Positions 7,719-14,900 are shown, counted from the first letter of the stretch. The stretch is 15,670 nucleotides of DNA from an uncultured Succinatimonas sp. (GCA_905201175.1 CAJKNC010000030.1:1-15670); one strand, 5' to 3'. Notes: generated from the sequence alone by a model not told the origin. A program made the numbers and translations.

Positions 7719-9965
7719 TTACATGCTCTTATGACAAGTTCTGGAGATTACGTCTAACTGCTGCTCACGAGTTAAATCGATGAACTTAACAGCATAGCCT
7801 GAAACGCGAATGGTGAAGTTTGCATATTCAGGCTTCTCCGGGTGCTCCATAGCATCGATGAGCTTCTCAGTACCAAAGACGTTAACATTCAAGTGGTGAG
7901 CGCCCTGGGCAAAGTAGCCGTCCATCACGGAGACTAACTGAGCGGCACGGCTGTCGTCATCATGACCTAAAGCATCAGGGCTGATGGTCTGAGTATTGGA
8001 GATACCGTCTAAAGCATACTCATACGGCAGCTTGGCAACAGAGTTTAAGGAGGCTAACAGGCCGTTCTTCTCAGCACCGTATGAAGGGTTGGCGCCTGGA
8101 GATAAAGGCTCGCCTGCCTTGCGGCCATCCGGAAGAGCACCAGTAGCCTTACCGTAAACAACGTTAGAGGTGATGGTAAGAATAGAGGTGGTCGGCTCTG
8201 AATTTCTGTAGGTGTGGTGCTTTCTTAACTTCTTCATGAAGGTCTTAAGCAGCCATACGGCGATATCGTCAGCACGATCATCATCATTGCCGTAGCGCGG
8301 GAAGTCGCCTTCAACCTCAAAGTCCTTAGTTAAGCCGCGCTCATCGCGGATAACCTTAACCTTGGCATACTTGATGGCAGATAAGGAATCAACTACATGA
8401 GAGAAGCCGGCAATACCGGTTGCGAAGGTACGGCGGACGTCGGTATCGATTAAAGCCATCTCTGCGGCCTCATAGAAGTAGCGGTCATGCATGTACTGAA
8501 TGAGGTTCAAGACGTTGACGTATAAGCCGGCAATCCAGTCTAAGGCAATGTCATAGTTAGCCATAACCTCATCGTAATCTAAGTACTCGGAGGTAATCGG
8601 ACGCCACTTAGGAGCAACCTGCATGCCGGTCTTAACATCAATGCCGCCGTTGATGCAGTAGAGCAAGGCCTTAGCTAAGTTAGCGCGGGCACCGAAGAAC
8701 TGCATCTCCTTACCAGTTTCAGTAGCAGATACGCAGCAGCAGATGGAGTAGTCGTCACCCCACTCAACGCGCATTACGTCATCGTTCTCATACTGAATAG
8801 ATGAAGTGGTTACGGAGATCTTAGCTGCATACTTGCGGAAAGCATCCGGCAGGTGCTTAGAGTACAGAACGGTAAGGTTCGGCTCCGGAGACGGGCCCAT
8901 GTTCTCTAAGGTGTGCAGGAAGCGGAAGTCATTCTTGGTGACCATATGACGGCCGTCCATGCCTAAGCCGGCAACCTCTAAGGTAGCCCAGACCGGATCG
9001 CCTGAGAATAACTGATTGTAGGAAGGAATACGGGCAAACTTAACCATGCGGAACTTCATGACTAAATGATCAATGAGCTCCTGAGCCTCAGACTCAGTTA
9101 AGGTGCCTTCCTGGAGATCACGCTGAATGTAGATGTCTAAGAAGGTAGATACGCGGCCTACGGACATAGCTGCGCCGTTCTGGGTCTTAATGGCAGCTAA
9201 GTAGCCGAAGTACAGCCACTGAACAGCCTCGCGGGCATTATTGGCAGGCTGAGAGATATCAAAGCCGTAGTATGAAGCCATAACCTTCATGGCGTTTAAG
9301 GCTTTAATCTGCTCGGCAATTTCTTCGCGCTGACGAATAACGTCGTCAAGCATTACGCCGCAGCCGCAGTTGGCCAGATCTTCCTTCTTCTTGGCAATCA
9401 GGAAGTCAATGCCGTAAAGGGCAACACGGCGATAGTCACCGACGATACGGCCGCGGCCGTAGGTATCAGGAAGACCAGTAATGATCTTGTTCTTGCGGGC
9501 TAAGCGCATTTCCGGAGTATAAGCATCGAAAACGGCCTGATTGTGAGTCTTGTGATACTCAGTAAAAATCTTGTGGAAAGCCGGATTTGGAGTATAGCCG
9601 TAGGTAGTGCAGGCTTCCTCGGCCATCTTGATGCCGCCGAAAGGCATAAAGGCGCGCTTTAAAGGCTTATCGGTCTGCAGGCCTACAACCTTCTCTAAAG
9701 ACTTCATGCTGTCATCAATATAGCCTGGACCATAGGCTGTGATTCCAGATACAACCTCAGTCTCCATATCTAAGACACCGCCTTGAGCACGCTCCTGCTT
9801 CTGCAGCTGCTGCAGCTTGCCCCATAAGGCATTAGTTGCCTCAGTAGGTCCAGCTAAGAAACTCTCATCCCCGTCAAACGGAGTGTAGTTATTCTGAATG
9901 AAATCTCTGACGTTAATGTCATCAAGCCAATGTGAACCGCGAAAACCGCGCCATTGATTCTTCAT
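7719..9965 (-). CDS. pflB: Formate C-acetyltransferase (pyruvate formate-lyase)
   Basis: Glycyl-radical enzyme that converts pyruvate and CoA to acetyl-CoA and formate, central to mixed-acid fermentation. The 748 residues compare with 760 in E. coli. The radical site is Gly723 in RVSGYAV, 26 residues from the C-terminus. The active-site cysteine dyad is Cys410-Cys411 (Cys418-Cys419 in E. coli) in ICCCVS, where the usual Ala before the dyad is Cys409, giving three cysteines in a row. Other diagnostic blocks are LPDTYGRGRIVGDYRR (165-180), QNGAAMSVGR (262-271) and QFFGARANLAKALLY (422-436). The ATG has AGGAG 9 nt upstream. A long leader and a palindrome-rich region lie in front. Codon choice is biased in the way expected of a strongly expressed gene. 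Confidence 0.98.
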   Translation of the reverse strand: MKNQWRGFRGSHWLDDINVRDFIQNNYTPFDGDESFLAGPTEATNALWGKLQQLQKQERAQGGVLDMETEVVSGITAYGPGYIDDSMKSLEKVVGLQTDKPLKRAFMPFGGIKMAEEACTTYGYTPNPAFHKIFTEYHKTHNQAVFDAYTPEMRLARKNKIITGLPDTYGRGRIVGDYRRVALYGIDFLIAKKKEDLANCGCGVMLDDVIRQREEIAEQIKALNAMKVMASYYGFDISQPANNAREAVQWLYFGYLAAIKTQNGAAMSVGRVSTFLDIYIQRDLQEGTLTESEAQELIDHLVMKFRMVKFARIPSYNQLFSGDPVWATLEVAGLGMDGRHMVTKNDFRFLHTLENMGPSPEPNLTVLYSKHLPDAFRKYAAKISVTTSSIQYENDDVMRVEWGDDYSICCCVSATETGKEMQFFGARANLAKALLYCINGGIDVKTGMQVAPKWRPITSEYLDYDEVMANYDIALDWIAGLYVNVLNLIQYMHDRYFYEAAEMALIDTDVRRTFATGIAGFSHVVDSLSAIKYAKVKVIRDERGLTKDFEVEGDFPRYGNDDDRADDIAVWLLKTFMKKLRKHHTYRNSEPTTSILTITSNVVYGKATGALPDGRKAGEPLSPGANPSYGAEKNGLLASLNSVAKLPYEYALDGISNTQTISPDALGHDDDSRAAQLVSVMDGYFAQGAHHLNVNVFGTEKLIDAMEHPEKPEYANFTIRVSGYAVKFIDLTREQQLDVISRTCHKSM

Positions 9966-10005
9966 ACTTGCGTGCTCCTATAATCGCAACTTAGATATTT
10001 AGATT

Positions 10006-10033
10006 GCCGTCTTCAGAAATTTTCAAGACCGGC
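10006..10033 (-). other. Predicted stem-loop in the pflB leader
   Basis: GCCGTCTT (10006-10013) pairs with AAGACCGGC (10025-10033) with one bulged C, closing an 11-nt loop. It lies in the predicted 5' untranslated region, about 40 nt before the start codon. It could stabilise the mRNA or set its 5' processing; no riboswitch class is recognised. Confidence 0.4.
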
Positions 10034-10050
10034 GTTTTGTAACTGCGTAT

Positions 10051-10056
10051 ATTATA
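10051..10056 (-). promoter_or_regulatory. Candidate -10 box of pflB
   Basis: A perfect TATAAT on the minus strand, about 85 nt before the pflB ATG. At 17 bp the -35 position reads ATGATT, a weak match, as expected for an activator-dependent promoter. A second TATAAT lies at 10170-10165, so more than one promoter is possible. Confidence 0.5.
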
Positions 10057-10066
10057 ACCGAGGGGT

Positions 10067-10080
10067 AATGATCAATCATT
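10067..10080. promoter_or_regulatory. Palindrome overlapping the pflB -35 region
   Basis: AATGAT-CA-ATCATT, 6-bp arms and a 2-bp centre, placed over the predicted -35 position of the proximal promoter. The TGAT/ATCA half-sites recall FNR, but their spacing is 2 bp instead of 4, so FNR binding is doubtful. Confidence 0.35.
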
Positions 10081-10106
10081 CTCACTTAATAAAAAGCGAT
10101 CAACTA

Positions 10107-10128
10107 TTAATCTTGTATACAAGATTAA
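10107..10128. promoter_or_regulatory. Perfect 22-bp palindrome upstream of pflB (GntR-type operator candidate)
   Basis: Each strand reads TTAATCTTGTA followed by its exact reverse complement, centred on GTATAC between 10117 and 10118. Odd symmetry and loop nucleotides are absent, so it is a DNA site and not an RNA hairpin. The GT-N2-AC core with flanking CTT/AAG fits the general operator form of GntR-family (FadR-type) regulators, known from that family; the regulator itself is not in the window. It sits about 74 bp upstream of the predicted proximal start. Confidence 0.55.
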
Positions 10129-10174
10129 ATGGCTTAAGAATGCTGTTTTGCGTGTGATTTTGTTATTATAACGT

Positions 10175-10186
10175 ACTTAATTAAGT
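10175..10186. promoter_or_regulatory. Palindrome with near-consensus ArcA box
   Basis: ACTTAATTAAGT is a perfect 12-bp palindrome. Both strands match the classical ArcA box ([AT]GTTAATTA[AT]) at 9 of 10 positions. ArcA and FNR activate pfl in E. coli, so the match is plausible here, but short AT-rich matches are common by chance. Confidence 0.35.
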
Positions 10187-10190
10187 GTAT

Positions 10191-10210
10191 TTATTAAATG
10201 TTTTTAATAA
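10191..10210. repeat. AT-only inverted repeat upstream of pflB
   Basis: TTATTAAA-TGTT-TTTAATAA, perfect 8-bp arms, 12 nt from the fbp terminator hairpin. It may be an AT-rich binding site or a weak second hairpin of the fbp 3' end. Confidence 0.4.
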
Positions 10211-10222
10211 GCATCACAAATG

Positions 10223-10256
10223 AAAATGTCTAAGAAATAATATTCTTAGACATTTT
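10223..10256 (-). terminator. Terminator of fbp
   Basis: Perfect 14-bp arms AAAATGTCTAAGAA (10223-10236) and TTCTTAGACATTTT (10243-10256) around a 6-nt loop, 44 nt past the fbp stop. The stem is AT-rich but long, starts with an A run and ends in four T on the minus strand. Confidence 0.7.
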
Positions 10257-10300
10257 ACTAAAAAACTGTACAAATGAAAATTATTATTTATTTGATTTTA

Positions 10301-12196
10301 TTATAGTTTCTCTATAATATCCCCATTTTCATAGAGTTTTACCAGATCTTTCAAGTCACAAATGCAATGTTTAATATGCTCGCCGCAATCGCAATCTGCA
10401 ACCATTCGGCGCTTTGTAAATTCTTCAACTAAGATCACCTCATCATCAATGTCCGTGAAATTTTCCAAAGCATCCTCTAAAGTTGTAAAAGGAGTATGAG
10501 CTTTCAGCCTTAAATTATGGGAATTGTATATTAAGGTATAGCCGGCAATGCCTGTAGTCTTCTGATAGGCTTTGCAAAAGCCGCCGTCAATAACTAAGAG
10601 GCGGCCGTTGCCGCGAATAGGAGTTTCGCCGTCCTTAACTTTAATCGGAGTATGGCCGTTGATGATATGTCCTTTATCAGGATCAAGTCCGAATTCGCGC
10701 AGGATCATGCGGCAGGTCTGCTCTTTATAGTAATGAATATAATACGGGTTGCGCGGCTCTTCCCAGGCAGACTTATCCTTAATCAATACGCGCTCTGCTG
10801 TTTTGATGATGCGTCCTGACAGCGGCGAATCCTGCCCGCACCACAGATACCACATATAATCGATGCAATTTTGATCGTGCCTTGCATAAGCCTCGCGAAC
10901 TCTGCTTTCGCAATAATCAAGATAAGGCTTACCCTCTAAATAGCGGCCATTGCATAATATGGAAGCAAAAGTACCGTCCTGGCTTAAAGGCACGCAGCCG
11001 TGATAGAGCAGATTGCCGTTATAGCATTTATACATGGAGCCTTTGCTGAACAGAAAATCTACATGCTTCTTTAAGATTTGACTGCCCATAAAGCTTGCCT
11101 TAAGGTTATCTACCACTTCCTGCTCTTCTTTAGTAAGCTTATAGGGATCCTTAGGATCTAAGGTAGGCAGATCGGTTGTAGCTAGCTCATACTCCCGGCC
11201 GTTTAAATTAACAGTTCCCCTCTCAAGATTGATAAATTCAAGAAGCATTCTTGAGCGCATATTGTATTCAGGATGCTTTAGGATAAGCTGTCCCTGAAGC
11301 TTAAGACAGATAATGCTGATAGCCTTGTCGATGGCTCTGTAATTCGCCTCTTCCTTATAAGTACGCTTTGCAAACAGCTCAAGCTTCCGCAAGCTGATGC
11401 CGTAGCCGTTTTCAAGCATCAGATAATTTTTATATTTAACATTGATGCGCACTGCAGAAGCCGCACAGACTGCATTGCCTAAAAAAGCTCCCATCCACAA
11501 AATGTCATGATTGCCCCACTGCATGTCCAGACTGTGGTAATTCATCAGCAGATCAAAGCATTTTTCCGGATGACAGCCTCTATCGAAGATATCGCCTAAA
11601 ACATGCAGATGATCAACTGCTAATCTCTTTATGAAAGCGGCAAGATTTTCAATAAAATAACAGGCATTGCCGGTCTCAATAATAGAAGAAAGGATCTTTT
11701 CATGATAAACCTGCCGATTATTATCTTCATCAGATTTAGCATGCATGAGCTCATCAATGATAAAGCCGAAATTTTCCCCTATAGCCTTGCGTACCTTTGA
11801 GCGGGTATATTTACTTGAGAGAAAAGTAGCTAAGACAATGAGATTGCCGATAGTCTTACGCAAATACTCCGAGCTCAATGCCCCGCTGATGCGCATGCTC
11901 TCTAATTCCTCATGCGGATAATAGATTAAGGTGCATAATCTTGTACGCTCGCCTAAGCTCAGCTCTTTAAAAATCAGGTTTATCTTATCGCGAATAACTC
12001 CGGAGCAATTATTGACAATATGATTAAAAGCCCCATATTCGCCATGAATATCAGAAATAAAATGTTCCGTACCCTTAGGCAGATTTAAAATTGCCTGCAG
12101 ATTGATGATTTCGGTAAAAGCGGCAAAACGATTCGGGTAATCCTTAGATAAAAGCTCCAAATAACGCTGTTTTAAAAGTATATTGTCTTTTTGCAT
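10301..12196 (-). CDS. fbp: Fructose-1,6-bisphosphatase class III
   Basis: Hydrolyses fructose-1,6-bisphosphate to fructose-6-phosphate in gluconeogenesis. The 631-residue length and layout match the class III (B. subtilis Fbp) family, which uses a calcineurin-like metallophosphoesterase fold unrelated to E. coli Fbp. Metal-site motifs are SDIHGEYGAF (48-57), GDIFDRG (201-207) and GNHD (228-231), with a large insertion and then NGHTPIKVKDGETP (513-526) and IDGGFCKAYQKTTGIAGYTL (536-555). The C-terminal segment, where relatives usually read DTDIG...QIxDLK, has CxC at 602-604 and CxC at 611-613, an unusual cysteine cluster. The ATG is preceded by AGGA at 9 nt. It is followed by its own terminator and is probably a single-gene unit. 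Confidence 0.95.
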   Translation of the reverse strand: MQKDNILLKQRYLELLSKDYPNRFAAFTEIINLQAILNLPKGTEHFISDIHGEYGAFNHIVNNCSGVIRDKINLIFKELSLGERTRLCTLIYYPHEELESMRISGALSSEYLRKTIGNLIVLATFLSSKYTRSKVRKAIGENFGFIIDELMHAKSDEDNNRQVYHEKILSSIIETGNACYFIENLAAFIKRLAVDHLHVLGDIFDRGCHPEKCFDLLMNYHSLDMQWGNHDILWMGAFLGNAVCAASAVRINVKYKNYLMLENGYGISLRKLELFAKRTYKEEANYRAIDKAISIICLKLQGQLILKHPEYNMRSRMLLEFINLERGTVNLNGREYELATTDLPTLDPKDPYKLTKEEQEVVDNLKASFMGSQILKKHVDFLFSKGSMYKCYNGNLLYHGCVPLSQDGTFASILCNGRYLEGKPYLDYCESRVREAYARHDQNCIDYMWYLWCGQDSPLSGRIIKTAERVLIKDKSAWEEPRNPYYIHYYKEQTCRMILREFGLDPDKGHIINGHTPIKVKDGETPIRGNGRLLVIDGGFCKAYQKTTGIAGYTLIYNSHNLRLKAHTPFTTLEDALENFTDIDDEVILVEEFTKRRMVADCDCGEHIKHCICDLKDLVKLYENGDIIEKL

Positions 12197-12226
12197 ATAT
12201 AAATATCCTGTTGTTTGCCGATCCTT

Positions 12227-12254
12227 ATAGGAATTTATTATAAAAACATAGGAA
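12227..12254 (-). promoter_or_regulatory. Candidate fbp promoter with flanking direct repeats
   Basis: TATAAT on the minus strand (12242-12237), about 41 nt before the fbp ATG, is flanked on both sides by ATAGGAA (plus-strand reading, 12227-12233 and 12248-12254), 21 bp apart, i.e. two helical turns. The -35 is poor (TTGATT at a short 15-bp spacing). The repeats could be half-sites of a regulator. Confidence 0.35.
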
Positions 12255-12357
12255 CCTAATCAAACAGCAGATTTGCGTCTTTTTTTAATATTAGACAAAA
12301 ATCAATATATTAGGCTTAATTTGTGCTTTCGTGCCGATTTTGCATAAATCTGACATT

Positions 12358-13566
12358 TTAATACATTAAATTCGTAGAATTGCAATTAGCAGCATTGCGG
12401 TAAATCTGCTCGCACTCACGGCGATGCAGAATCATAAAATTACCTTCGGTGCGATTAACATCATCAGCTCCGAGCATATTGAGCAGCAAAGGAATATCAG
12501 AAACTTTGGCGCCCAGATCCTCAAAAGACAGCGGCAGGCCCAAATCAAATAAAAATTCCCTAAAAGATTCGATGCCGGCACGGGCTGTACTTTCTGGATC
12601 ATCAAAATTAACTGCACAGCCGAAGATACGATTGGCAAACTGTACAAAGCGCATGACATCATGCTTATAAGTAAATTCCATCCATGCCGGAAAGATTACT
12701 GCCAGACCCGCACCATAAGGAATATTATATAAAGCTGAAAGCTGATGAGCTAAATTATGCGAAGCTAAGTCATTTTCACGTCCAGCGCCGCAGAGATCGC
12801 TGTGCGCTAAGGTACAGGCCCACATTAAATTAGCGCGAACCTCGTAATTTTCGGGATCATCCTTAACAATCAATGCGTTATCAATAATTGACAGCAGTAA
12901 TCCTTCACATAGCCTGTCTGAAACCGAAACATCCTGAGTATTGGTAAAATAATACTCAAGTATATGGCAGATCATTTCGCAGACGCCGCAGGCTGTCTGA
13001 TACTGGCTGACACTGAATGTAAGTTCCGGATTTAAAATTGCAAACTCAGGTAAATTTAACTTGGTAAAGCAGCTTTTCTTTAAAATATGCCCATCAATCT
13101 CCTTCTCAATCACCGTATTGATGCTGCCTTCCGATCCTGCCGAGGCAATCGTAAGAATAATGCCTATTTTTAAGGCTTGCTCAGGAACTCTTTTACCTAA
13201 GAAGAAATCGAAGAAATCCCCTTCATCAGGCACTCCTAAGGCTATGGCCTTAGCCGTATCAATAACGCTGCCGCCTCCTAAGGCTAAAATAAATTCAATC
13301 TGATGTTCTCGGCTCAGAGAAATTCCTCTATAGACAAGATCTGCTTTAGGATTAGCTTCAACTCCGCCTAAAGTTACCACATCAATATCAGCCTGCTCTA
13401 ATAAATTTATAACCTTATCTAAAAGACCAGTCTTAACGCAGCTGCCGCAGCCATAAACAAGCAGAACCTTTTTATAACCTAAATTTGTAATTAGTCTGGC
13501 AACTTGATTTTCAGTATAACGGCCAAAAATGTAATTAGTAGGACGACAAAATTCAAAATTTAACAT
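12358..13566 (-). CDS. Iron-containing alcohol dehydrogenase, YqhD/BDH type, with altered metal ligands
   Basis: NAD(P)H-dependent reduction of aldehydes to alcohols, a cytosolic redox sink in fermenters. The 402 residues have the family's start (NFEFCRPTNYIFG), the nucleotide-binding GGGSVIDTAKAIA (97-109), SAGSEG (142-147) and a C-terminal helical metal domain; it resembles E. coli YqhD (387 aa) and clostridial BdhA from memory. Family metal ligands are Asp, His, His, His. Here they align to Glu197 (GVCEMICH), His201, His274 (LAHQLSALY) and Tyr284 (NIPYGAGLA in place of a THGAGLA form), so two of four are substituted. The ATG has only a weak Shine-Dalgarno, but upstream in-frame starts do not fit the family. 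A divergent region with phased repeats lies upstream. Substrate and metal cannot be stated. Confidence 0.9.
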   Translation of the reverse strand: MLNFEFCRPTNYIFGRYTENQVARLITNLGYKKVLLVYGCGSCVKTGLLDKVINLLEQADIDVVTLGGVEANPKADLVYRGISLSREHQIEFILALGGGSVIDTAKAIALGVPDEGDFFDFFLGKRVPEQALKIGIILTIASAGSEGSINTVIEKEIDGHILKKSCFTKLNLPEFAILNPELTFSVSQYQTACGVCEMICHILEYYFTNTQDVSVSDRLCEGLLLSIIDNALIVKDDPENYEVRANLMWACTLAHSDLCGAGRENDLASHNLAHQLSALYNIPYGAGLAVIFPAWMEFTYKHDVMRFVQFANRIFGCAVNFDDPESTARAGIESFREFLFDLGLPLSFEDLGAKVSDIPLLLNMLGADDVNRTEGNFMILHRRECEQIYRNAANCNSTNLMY

Positions 13567-13624
13567 ATAAGCAGCATCACAAAATTCAAAAACATCTATA
13601 AATTATTTTTAACTAATTTAGCCT

Positions 13625-13653
13625 TACTTGCCACCTATTTGCCGATTATTTGC
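13625..13653. promoter_or_regulatory. Three 7-bp direct repeats on an 11-bp period upstream of adh
   Basis: TAYTTGC occurs at 13625-13631, 13636-13642 and 13647-13653 (TACTTGC, TATTTGC, TATTTGC on the plus strand; GCAARTA on the minus strand), each separated by 4 bp. The 11-bp spacing puts all three on about the same helix face. They lie 59-87 bp upstream of the adh ATG, an activator-like distance, and 128-156 bp upstream of the divergent ORF. Confidence 0.5.
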
Positions 13654-13668
13654 AATAAAAATTTATTA

Positions 13669-13708
13669 TCAGCCCCTTATACGGCTGAGCTGAAACTGCA
13701 CAAAGTGC
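13669..13708. repeat. Two small inverted repeats in the adh divergent region
   Basis: TCAGCC-N8-GGCTGA (13669-13688) and GCAC-AAA-GTGC (13698-13708) lie side by side between the two divergent genes. They may be operator half-site pairs or weak hairpins; neither is followed by a T run, so a terminator is unlikely. Confidence 0.3.
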
Positions 13709-13780
13709 CTAATTATCCGTTCTCCATATTTAAGGATTTTCTATACTCGGCATAGATTATTTAATTTTAGAGCAAAATTT

Positions 13781-14701
13781 ATGAGTGCAATATACAAAAT
13801 CTTAAAGAAGCTGCATCTAATCGATCTTCTAGAAGATGATCTAAGTCCGCTGTGCGTAAACGGCGGGACTTTTTTAAGCTTTCTTGAGCAAAAAAGCATT
13901 ACAAAGAATCTTCAGGGAAAAGAGCTTCTGCTTATAAATAAGCTTGCAGCCAAGCGCTCTTTGCTGCTGAAGCTGCTTTCACAAGATGCACAGCCAATCT
14001 TAGATGAAAATGAACGCGTTCTCATTGAATTTTGCAAAGCTTTAGAAAGCAATTTTAAAAGACAATTTCCAAAGCTTGCTGTTCTCAGACAAGCCGAATT
14101 AGCCTTTAAGGATAAAATCTTAAATCTAAGCGAAGCTATAAATAAAATAAGCAGGCTCAGCAAAGAGCTGCCTTATACAGAAATTCTGATGCAGGCCATT
14201 TTTGAAAGACCCTGCTTTAAGCTTCAAGAGCAGGAAATTACGCATATTTTAAAAATAAGCCATTCCAAAAGCTTTTCTTTTATAAAGAAAAATCTAGACG
14301 CATTCACCTTAGATCAATATCTTGTATATTTAGCTTTTCTGCACCACCTTTCTGTAAAAGACAAAAATGCTGCAGTGAATTTGCTTTTAGAAAGGATCAG
14401 CAAAGCACTTGCTGCCGATAGGCAGGAAATTAAAAAAGGGGAATTGCAGCTTATAAATATCTATACCAAAGCCTCAGGCCTGTACCCTCTTTATGAAAAC
14501 AATTTAGGCAAGTGGCTGTATTTTATGTATACGGAAGGAAGAAAAAACTTTTCTCAAAGCGAGCAATTATGGATATGCGACTGCTTTACGGCTTTTCTCT
14601 TAAACCAAAATATCGAAGATCTGGAAAATAATCGACAAAAATCCATATTGAATTTCTTTATTTACTTGAAATTTAAGGAAAACATAACTATTTCAAATTA
14701 A
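13781..14701 (+). CDS. Unrecognised AT-rich, helical hypothetical protein
   Basis: A 306-residue protein I do not recognise. It is rich in Leu, Lys, Glu, Ile and Ser, has no signal peptide, no transmembrane segment and no motif I know, and is predicted largely helical, possibly with helical-repeat character. Lysine is mostly AAA and leucine mostly TTA/CTT, more AT-rich than pflB or fbp. The ATG at 13781 has no convincing Shine-Dalgarno; a TATACT at 13742-13747 could be its -10 box. Divergent from adh and ending in its own terminator, it is a stand-alone transcript. Open over 920 nt in an AT-rich region, so it is probably a real gene, possibly an orphan or acquired gene. Confidence 0.7.
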   Translation: MSAIYKILKKLHLIDLLEDDLSPLCVNGGTFLSFLEQKSITKNLQGKELLLINKLAAKRSLLLKLLSQDAQPILDENERVLIEFCKALESNFKRQFPKLAVLRQAELAFKDKILNLSEAINKISRLSKELPYTEILMQAIFERPCFKLQEQEITHILKISHSKSFSFIKKNLDAFTLDQYLVYLAFLHHLSVKDKNAAVNLLLERISKALAADRQEIKKGELQLINIYTKASGLYPLYENNLGKWLYFMYTEGRKNFSQSEQLWICDCFTAFLLNQNIEDLENNRQKSILNFFIYLKFKENITISN

Positions 14702-14770
14702 AAGCCCTCATCTTGTTCATTATTAGGCTGCACCTTAATGGTACAGCCTCTTTTTAGATTACGGGCTTTT
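14700..14770 (+). terminator. Terminator of the hypothetical gene, nested in a longer inverted repeat
   Basis: The inner hairpin has arms AGGCTG (14725-14730) and CAGCCT (14744-14749), with further ACC/GGT pairs, followed by C and five T (14751-14755). It is enclosed by an outer perfect repeat AAAAGCCC (14700-14707) / GGGCTTTT (14763-14770) that starts at the ORF's stop codon and ends on the stop of the ridA remnant, so it may serve both strands. Confidence 0.7.
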
Positions 14771-14900
14771 ACTTAAGCTCAACTAAAACTTCGATCTCAA
14801 CGGCAATATTGCCAGGCAATGCATTAGCAGCAATGGCACTGCGAGCCGGCAAGCCGTTTTCCTCTCCATAAAGGTCACGAATCAGCTCAGAGCCGATCAT
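14769..14900 (-). pseudogene. RidA (YjgF/YER057c) family remnant, C-terminal 43 codons
   Basis: The minus strand encodes a 43-codon RidA C-terminus: YGEENGLPARSAIAANALPG and VEIEVLVELK match the conserved end of the family (E. coli RidA has FPARSCVEVARLP and a final IEIEA segment). Ala-Arg-Ser carries the catalytic-pocket Arg. Complete members are about 125-130 residues, so roughly two thirds is missing. The reading frame continues upstream for 15 codons of unrelated AT-rich sequence past an 8-nt A run (14902-14909, plus strand) to TAA codons. No N-terminal half was found in the next 200 nt in any frame I checked. This is a decayed gene and is not expected to make an active protein. Confidence 0.8.

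Larger units (their letters stand above)
9966..10300 (-). other. Gene-free region between fbp and pflB: pflB control region and fbp terminator
   Basis: No coding sequence is supported in these 335 nt. Nearest fbp is an AT-rich terminator hairpin (10223-10256). Then, toward pflB, come four palindromes (10191-10210, 10175-10186, 10107-10128, 10067-10080), two TATAAT sequences on the minus strand (10170-10165 and 10056-10051) and a leader of roughly 80 nt containing a bulged hairpin. The density of symmetrical sites is what would be expected for oxygen- and carbon-controlled pfl expression. Confidence 0.7.

Noticed and set aside
10067..10110. Canonical FNR site (TTGAT-N4-ATCAA) upstream of pflB
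   Set aside because: TTGAT half-sites occur, but none has a partner at 4-bp spacing; the TGAT/ATCA palindrome has a 2-bp gap.
10223..10256. 14-bp inverted repeat as CRISPR repeat or transposon end
   Set aside because: Only one copy, with an A run before and a T run after, 44 nt past fbp: a terminator.
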